DNA from: Sphingomonas sp. LT1P40
GTDB lineage: Bacteria; Pseudomonadota; Alphaproteobacteria; Sphingomonadales; Sphingomonadaceae
Reading direction: 5' to 3'
Length of the DNA stretch: 64,000 nucleotides
Assembly: GCF_036663835.1 (NCBI RefSeq)
Contig: NZ_JAXOJT010000002.1
Coordinates: 1-64,000 of the forward strand
The notes below the pieces were generated by a model. It made no database searches, was not told where the DNA came from, and saw nothing but the letters and a program-made list of their open reading frames with translations. The stretch's first letter is position 1, and the number at the start of each line of letters is the position of its first letter. Shown one piece after another: positions 58,752 to 64,000 of the stretch. The position numbers and the translations under genes were made by a program.

Positions 58752-59248
58752 TGTTCCTGCTCGACACCGATATCGTCTATGAACTGCGCCACGCACGGGC
58801 CGGGCGCTCCGATCCCGGTTTCACCGCCTGGGCGTCGGCGGTATCGATACAGACGCTGTTCGTGTCCGCGCTCACCCTGCTCGAACTCGGCAATGCCGCC
58901 ACCGCGCTCGCACGCAACGACAAGGTGGCTGCCAAAGCGCTGGAAAGCTGGCTCGACGATCAAGTCATCCCGGCGTTCGAGGGCCGCATCCTTGCCGTCG
59001 ATACCGCCGTCGTCCGCCGTCGCGTCCAGCTTGCCCTTGCCGATTCGCGCGATGCGCTGGTCGCGGCGACCGCGCTCGAACATGGGCTGACGCTGGTCAC
59101 CCGCAACACCGCCGCGTTCAGGGGTGCGCGGGTCAAATTGTTCAACCCCTGGGGCTTCGCCCCCGACAGCGCAGACGAGGAACTCGACTGGCGTCAGGCG
59201 GCGCGCGGCGGCCCGCAATGGCTGAAGAGCCTGTTCGTCCGCGCCTGA
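58751..59248 (+). CDS. PIN-domain ribonuclease toxin (VapC family)
   Basis: 165 residues. Conserved PIN acidic residues are present: Asp5 and Asp7 region in LLDTDIVYEL, Glu in LTLLELG, Asp in DSRDALVAATALEHG and Asn in LVTRNTAAF. Family members cut tRNA or rRNA at specific sites. At 165 residues it is longer than most VapC proteins (about 130); the C-terminal addition after residue 130 (FAPDSADEELDWRQ) is acidic and may be unstructured. Its ATG overlaps the antitoxin stop; the stop lies 6 bp from the convergent thiolase. Confidence 0.9.
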   Translation: MFLLDTDIVYELRHARAGRSDPGFTAWASAVSIQTLFVSALTLLELGNAATALARNDKVAAKALESWLDDQVIPAFEGRILAVDTAVVRRRVQLALADSRDALVAATALEHGLTLVTRNTAAFRGARVKLFNPWGFAPDSADEELDWRQAARGGPQWLKSLFVRA

Positions 59249-59254
59249 GCGGCG

Positions 59255-60451
59255 CTAGACGATCTCGAACAGCCCGGCGGCACCCATGCCCCCGGCGGTG
59301 CACATCGACACGACGGCGTACTGAACGCCGCGCTTGCGCGCCTCGATCAGCGCATGGCCGACCAGCCGCGCGCCGGTCATGCCGAACGGATGGCCGACGG
59401 CGATCGCGCCACCATTGACGTTGTACTTCTCAGGATCGATGCCGAGATGGTCGCGGCAATAGAGGCACTGGCTGGCAAACGCCTCGTTCAGCTCCCATAG
59501 CCCGATATCCTCGACCTTCAGGCCCGCGCGTGCCAGCAGCTTGGGGATGGCGAACACCGGGCCGATGCCCATCTCGTCCGGCCCGCATCCCGCCGCCTGG
59601 AACCCGCGATAGATGCCCAGAATCTCCCGGCCCTCTGCCTCAGCCGTCGCGCGGTCCATCACGATCTGCGCTGCGGCACCGTCCGACAGCTGGCTGGCAT
59701 TGCCGGCAGTGATGTGCTGGCCTTGCTTGATGACCTGACCGTCCTCGAACACGGTGCGCAGGCCGGCGAGCGCTTCGGCGGTCGTGCCTGCGCGAATGCC
59801 CTCGTCCTGCGTGACGGTGACGGTTTCCGATCCGGTGCGGTTGCCTTCCTTGTCGAAGATCGCCTTCTCGACCGTTACGGCCACGATCTCCTCGACGAAC
59901 GCGCCATTGGCCAGCCCGGCCGCCGCGCGCTGCTGGCTCATCGCGGCATATTCGTCCTGGGCGGCGCGGCTGATTCCATAGCGTTCGGCGACGATCTCGG
60001 CGGTTTCGATCATCGCCATATAGGCATGCGGCTCACGCTCCAGCACCGACTGGTTGGCGAAGCGCGGTGCGTCCCTGGTCACCGTCAGGCTGATCGACTC
60101 CATGCCCCCCGACAACGCGACATCGATATCGCCCGCGATGATCGACCGCGCCGCCAGCGCCAGCGCGTTCAGCCCCGACCCGCATTTGCGGTCCAGCGTG
60201 AAGGCAGGCACGCTTTGCGGCAGGCCCGCGGCGAACACCGCCATGCGGCCCGCATTTCCCCCTTGCGTTCCCCATTGGTTGCCCACGCCCCAGAAGACAT
60301 CGTCAATCCGCGCCGGGTCGATCTCCGCCCGCTCCACCGCCGCGTTCATCACATGCCCCGCCAGCACCGGTGCCTCGGTCACGTTGAATGCACCCCGATA
60401 GGCCTTGCCGATCCCCGTCCGGGCCGTCGATACGATTGCGGCTTCACGCAT
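59255..60451 (-). CDS. Acetyl-CoA acetyltransferase-family thiolase
   Basis: 398 residues of the thiolase family. The nucleophilic Cys90 is in [11 protein letters not shown], the His in [16 protein letters not shown], and the second catalytic Cys in [12 protein letters not shown]. Such enzymes either condense two acetyl-CoA or cleave 3-ketoacyl-CoA in the cytoplasm. In this operon with an SDR and an MFS transporter, thiolytic cleavage in degradation of an imported acid or lipid-like compound is a reasonable guess. ATG at 60451 with GGGAGAG 7 nt upstream. It is the last gene of the operon; a 57-bp gap separates it from the SDR. Confidence 0.93.
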   Translation of the reverse strand: MREAAIVSTARTGIGKAYRGAFNVTEAPVLAGHVMNAAVERAEIDPARIDDVFWGVGNQWGTQGGNAGRMAVFAAGLPQSVPAFTLDRKCGSGLNALALAARSIIAGDIDVALSGGMESISLTVTRDAPRFANQSVLEREPHAYMAMIETAEIVAERYGISRAAQDEYAAMSQQRAAAGLANGAFVEEIVAVTVEKAIFDKEGNRTGSETVTVTQDEGIRAGTTAEALAGLRTVFEDGQVIKQGQHITAGNASQLSDGAAAQIVMDRATAEAEGREILGIYRGFQAAGCGPDEMGIGPVFAIPKLLARAGLKVEDIGLWELNEAFASQCLYCRDHLGIDPEKYNVNGGAIAVGHPFGMTGARLVGHALIEARKRGVQYAVVSMCTAGGMGAAGLFEIV

Positions 60452-60508
60452 TTTTGACTCTCCCAACCTGTGCAGATCCGTAAATCCGCACCGGCGGAGA
60501 ATAGCAAG

Positions 60509-61246
60509 TCAGCCTCGCGCCAGCGACACCACCGGGCGGCTCAGCATGCCGCCATCCACCGGCAACGCGGCACCGTTGATATAGGACGCCGCGTCGCTCG
60601 CCAGAAACAATATGGCGTGCGCCACCTCATCCGCCTCGGCAAAGCGGCCTTCAGGAATTTGCGCGATCCACGCCGCGTGATAGCCGGCACCCATTGCGGC
60701 GGTCATCGGCGTATCCCCCATGCCCGGCATCACGCAGTTGCACCGCAATTTTTGCCCTGCTAGCGCGCCCGCCGCCGCAACACTTCGCGTCAGTTGCACG
60801 ACTGCCGCCTTGGACGCGCCATAGGCAGCCAGCGCCGGGCTGGGCGCGACCGCGGCGGTGGAGGTGATGTTGACGATGGCCGCCGGGGCCTGCCGCCCCA
60901 TTACCCGCAATGCCTGCTGACAGCCGAGCAGCGTCCCCTCGACATTAACCGCGAACACGCGCCGCCATTGATCGAGCGTGACCCGGTCGATGGCGGCTGG
61001 TCCGCCTGCACTGGCGATTCCCGCGGCATTGACCAGGATGTCGATTCGCCCCGCCCCGGCCACGACGCGGTCGACGGCGCGTTCCCACGCATCGGGATCG
61101 GTCACGTCGAGCGCAAGCGTCGCTGCGGGATCGATATCCGCCCGCCAGACCGACGCCCCTTCACGCTCGAACAATGCCGCCGTCGCCGCCCCGATCCCGG
61201 ACGCGCCGCCAGTGACGATCGCGATTTTGCCCGACAGCAATGCCAC
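60509..61246 (-). CDS. Short-chain dehydrogenase/reductase (classical SDR)
   Basis: 245 residues. Cofactor motif TGGASGIG (about 12-19), NAAG motif in ILVNAAGIA, catalytic Ser in NITST and the YGASK Tyr/Lys pair are all present. An Asp at the end of the second strand (WRADID) points to NAD rather than NADP. It oxidises or reduces an alcohol/ketone on a substrate fitting the pathway of this operon. GTG start with GGAGG 9 nt upstream; 4 bp after the MFS gene. Confidence 0.92.
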   Translation of the reverse strand: MALLSGKIAIVTGGASGIGAATAALFEREGASVWRADIDPAATLALDVTDPDAWERAVDRVVAGAGRIDILVNAAGIASAGGPAAIDRVTLDQWRRVFAVNVEGTLLGCQQALRVMGRQAPAAIVNITSTAAVAPSPALAAYGASKAAVVQLTRSVAAAGALAGQKLRCNCVMPGMGDTPMTAAMGAGYHAAWIAQIPEGRFAEADEVAHAILFLASDAASYINGAALPVDGGMLSRPVVSLARG

Positions 61247-61250
61247 GTCC

Positions 61251-62480
61251 TTACGCCTCCGCCGGGATCGCGCCTTCCGGTTGCTTATTCGGTTCGGCGC
61301 GACCCGGATTGGGCAGGAACATCAGGATCACCGCGCCCGCAACCGTGCCGACCGTCGATACGATCAGCGCGGTGGCATAGCCGTCGCCGATGTCGGCCAG
61401 CTTGCTGATGAGCACCGGGCTGGCCCCCGCCGAAGTGATGAGGCAGGCATAGGCCAGCGCATAGAGCCGCCCGAAACTCTCCAGCCCGAAATAGCGCGAG
61501 ATGAAATAGGCCATGATGTCCAGCTCCGCGCCGATCGTGAGGCCGATGCCCAGCGCGGCGAGGCTGACCAGCAGCGGATCGGAACCGAGCAACAGCACGC
61601 ACGCAAGGCCGGAAATGGTGAAGGCGACCGCCGCCACCCATTGCGGTGGCCAGTGATCGAGCGCCCAGCCCGAGCCGAGCCGTCCGGCGAGGATCGCAAC
61701 GCCGATCAGCGACTGAACCTGCGCCGCGCCCGCCGGCGTGAAACCGCGCTCGCGCAACAGCGAAATCAGGTGAAGCAGGTAGCCGCCGCTGAAGAATGCC
61801 GGTGCAAGAAAGCCGAGCAGCATCGCCCAGAATAATGGCCGCCGGAGCGCGGAGAAATCGCCGGTCTTGAGCGAAGCGCTGCTCTTGCCATGGATATCGC
61901 CTTCACTGCGGATCAGCAGCACGCCGATCCCGCCCAGCACCAACACCAGCCCCGCCAGCACCAGATAGCCACCGCGCCAGCCCAGTTGCTGAATCACCCA
62001 GGTCGCCCAGATCGGCCCGCTGATCGCCATCAGGCCCAAGCCGCTAATCATCACACCCAGCGCCAGCCCGCGCGACTTGTCGAACCGGCCCGTCACCATC
62101 CGCGCGAACCCCGGCGGCGTCGTGCCGACACCCAGGATCGCGAGCAGGAACACGCCGGCGGCATAGAAGCCGAAACTCGACGGGATCAGGCCCAGCAACG
62201 CGAAGGCGATCGCCTCCCCCACCACCGCGATCGAGACGACACGCAGCGCGCCGTAACGGTCCATCAGCACGCCCGCGAACGGCGCACACACCGCCACGCT
62301 GGCCGACAGGATCAGGGTCGCCAGCGACATCTGGTCGCGCGTAAATCCGGCATCGCTGGTCAGCGCATGCGCGAACGCGCCGCTGGTATAGGCATGCAGC
62401 CCGATCGTGCCGATCGATGCCGCGATGGTGCACCCCGCCAGCGTGCGCCAATGCTGGCGGAACTCGCCCGACCCGGTCAT
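61251..62480 (-). CDS. MFS transporter, monocarboxylate/OFA-like
   Basis: 409 residues, about twelve membrane helices. Typical MFS loop motifs are visible: GVLMDRYGALRVV between helices 2 and 3, and RLGSGWALDHW in the second half. It resembles MCT/OFA-type carriers of organic anions. It lies between the TonB receptor (24-bp gap) and the SDR, so it probably brings the receptor's ligand into the cytoplasm. SD GAGAGGGAGAAG upstream of the ATG. Confidence 0.9.
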   Translation of the reverse strand: MTGSGEFRQHWRTLAGCTIAASIGTIGLHAYTSGAFAHALTSDAGFTRDQMSLATLILSASVAVCAPFAGVLMDRYGALRVVSIAVVGEAIAFALLGLIPSSFGFYAAGVFLLAILGVGTTPPGFARMVTGRFDKSRGLALGVMISGLGLMAISGPIWATWVIQQLGWRGGYLVLAGLVLVLGGIGVLLIRSEGDIHGKSSASLKTGDFSALRRPLFWAMLLGFLAPAFFSGGYLLHLISLLRERGFTPAGAAQVQSLIGVAILAGRLGSGWALDHWPPQWVAAVAFTISGLACVLLLGSDPLLVSLAALGIGLTIGAELDIMAYFISRYFGLESFGRLYALAYACLITSAGASPVLISKLADIGDGYATALIVSTVGTVAGAVILMFLPNPGRAEPNKQPEGAIPAEA

Positions 62481-62504
62481 CTGCTTCTCCCTCTCACCGC
62501 CGCG

Positions 62505-64000
62505 TCAGAATTTGAACGCGGCGGATGCGCCGACCACACGCGGCTTGTTCAGTCCGACCTGCGGGTAGCTGAACGTGACCGCCGCGGTGTTGATGATCCG
62601 CGCATTGGTCAGATTGGTGCCGAACAGCGAGAAAGACCAGCGCGCGCCATCGGGCTTAATCGTCAACCGCGCGCCAAGCTCGCCATTGGCCGGATCCTGC
62701 CACGGCTGCACGGTCTGGTCGGTGAAGAAGAAATAGATTTTGTCGCGCCAGCGGTAATTCGCCTCCGCCGTCAGCATCAGATCGCTGCCGATCGCGAAAT
62801 CCTGTTCAGCCTGGACGAAGAACTGCCATTCCGGCGTGCGCGGCAGCTTGTTGCCGGTCGCATCGACCGGCTGATCGAGCGTGTTGCGCGCGGTCGGGAA
62901 ACTGGTGAAGCTGGCGTCGGTATAGGCCAGATTGCCGGTCAGCCGCGTCATCGGACCCGGTCGCGCGACCAGCTCCAGCTCGACGCCCTTGATCCGCGCT
63001 TCCGCCGCATTGGTGATGATCGCACCACCGGTCGGCACGCCCGCGCGCAGCTGAAGGTTCGAGTAATCGGACAGGAAGGCGGCGAACGAGAAGCTGAGCG
63101 CGCGGTCGGCAGTGGTGCCTTTTGCGCCCACTTCCCAGCTCTTGTTGACCTCGGGCTGGTAGGATGGCTGCACTGCGAACGGATTATAGCCGCCCGCGCG
63201 GAAACCACGCCCGTAACCGGCGAAGAACATCAGGTCGCGCGACGGCTGATAAACCAGTTTCGCGCGATAGGAGGTGTCGGTCCATGTCTCCGAAGGCGGC
63301 GAATAGACGGTGTTGGTGGTGACGTTGGTGTCGAGGTTGGTCGGGCGGATTACGGCGTCCAGCTTCTTGTCATCATGCGTATAGCGGATGCCGCCGATGA
63401 TGTGGAATTGCTCGGTCAGGCGGAAGGTCGCGTCGGCAAAGGCGGCATAGGATGTGGTGTAGAGATTGCCACGATATTTGGTGACGCCATTGGTCGGCAG
63501 CGAGAAGCGCAGATTATAGATATCGTCGTCATAATATTGGTTCTCGTCGAAGAAATAGAGGCCCAGAATCCACGAAAAGCGCTGGCTGCCCGAGGATTGC
63601 AGCCGTAGCTCCTGACTGACCTGGCTGCTCTCGGCATTGTTCTGGTTGTAGCCCATGCGCGCGGTGGCGAGGCCGTCGGAATCGTTCGTGCCGCGCACCA
63701 CCGCACGCCGCCAGCCGGTGACCGAGACCAGGTCCACGTTTCCGAACGAATATTCCATCTTCGCCGAAACGCCACCGGTCCGCACGGTCGTGTCGGTGCC
63801 GGGGTTCAGCGCGATGATATTGTCCTCGAAGATCGCGGCACGGTCGGCGGCGGTCAGGGGTGCGTTGGGGGTCGCGGTGCCGGCCGGGACCAGCGCGCCG
63901 GTCGCCAGCGGGCTGAAATTGGTATTGGCATAGCGGAAGATCGCGGGCTGATTGTTGGTCCAGCTGTAATCGCCGACGACGCGCGCGTTGAAATCGCCGG
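62505..64000 (-). CDS. TonB-dependent receptor (5' end beyond the right edge)
   Basis: The C-terminal 498 residues of a TonB receptor; the frame is open to the right edge, so the signal peptide, plug and first barrel strands lie outside. Barrel signatures include GIRYTHDDKKLDAVI, YGRGFRAGGYNPF, VNKSWEVGAKGT and IKGVELELVARP, and the chain ends GASAAFKF with the terminal Phe needed for insertion. GFRAGGYNP is typical of the large sphingomonad receptor group for small organic compounds. First visible gene of the operon TonB receptor-MFS-SDR-thiolase. Confidence 0.92.
   Translation of the reverse strand, partial: GDFNARVVGDYSWTNNQPAIFRYANTNFSPLATGALVPAGTATPNAPLTAADRAAIFEDNIIALNPGTDTTVRTGGVSAKMEYSFGNVDLVSVTGWRRAVVRGTNDSDGLATARMGYNQNNAESSQVSQELRLQSSGSQRFSWILGLYFFDENQYYDDDIYNLRFSLPTNGVTKYRGNLYTTSYAAFADATFRLTEQFHIIGGIRYTHDDKKLDAVIRPTNLDTNVTTNTVYSPPSETWTDTSYRAKLVYQPSRDLMFFAGYGRGFRAGGYNPFAVQPSYQPEVNKSWEVGAKGTTADRALSFSFAAFLSDYSNLQLRAGVPTGGAIITNAAEARIKGVELELVARPGPMTRLTGNLAYTDASFTSFPTARNTLDQPVDATGNKLPRTPEWQFFVQAEQDFAIGSDLMLTAEANYRWRDKIYFFFTDQTVQPWQDPANGELGARLTIKPDGARWSFSLFGTNLTNARIINTAAVTFSYPQVGLNKPRVVGASAAFKF

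Overview
The window looks like chromosomal DNA of a sphingomonad-type alphaproteobacterium (Sphingomonadales, possibly Sphingomonas). I base this on the high GC content, four TonB-dependent receptors, a FecI/FecR pair next to an STN-domain receptor, several tryptophan-halogenase-like flavoproteins, and dense operons with ATGA/TGATG stop-start overlaps. There is no rRNA, so the placement is an inference. I see no insertion sequence, prophage or CRISPR array.

Layout from left to right. 1-4641 (-) is most of a very large secreted repeat protein running off the left edge. 4852-5796 (+) is a divergent protein with two winged-helix segments. 5921-12208 (+) is a FecI-type sigma factor, a FecR anti-sigma factor, an STN-domain TonB receptor and an exported S9 oligopeptidase; the sigma factor gene and the receptor gene share a promoter motif. 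12212-18568 (-) is an RND efflux operon (small unknown protein, adaptor, pump, outer-membrane channel), with a TetR regulator beside it at 18901-19512. 19574-35057 is an alpha-glucan utilisation locus: GH97 alpha-glucosidase, MFS sugar symporter, LacI regulator, JmjC-like cupin, beta-helix glycosidase, three halogenase-family proteins and a large TonB receptor. 35423-36257 holds an Lrp regulator and a small ACT-like protein.

36262-47395 is the most interesting block. A cupin-containing XRE regulator is followed by two plus-strand operons, each preceded by the same 21-bp sequence containing a -35 box. They encode two beta-lactamase-fold hydrolases, a DgcA/dipeptide-epimerase enolase-superfamily protein, a TonB receptor, a DgcN (DUF1611) protein, a YkvI-like transporter and an M19 dipeptidase. 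I interpret this as a pathway that takes up D-amino-acid (probably D-glutamate) peptides, trims them, and epimerises or N-acetylates them.

The right end holds a tRNA-Thr, a 42-residue protein, aminopeptidase P, an L,D-transpeptidase, an unknown membrane protein, a penicillin/AHL-acylase-type hydrolase, a stand-alone tryptophan halogenase, a CPA2 antiporter with a porin, a Phd/VapC toxin-antitoxin pair, and a minus-strand operon (TonB receptor cut by the right edge, MFS transporter, SDR, thiolase). Intergenic gaps are mostly short; those over about 200 bases are described in the feature list.
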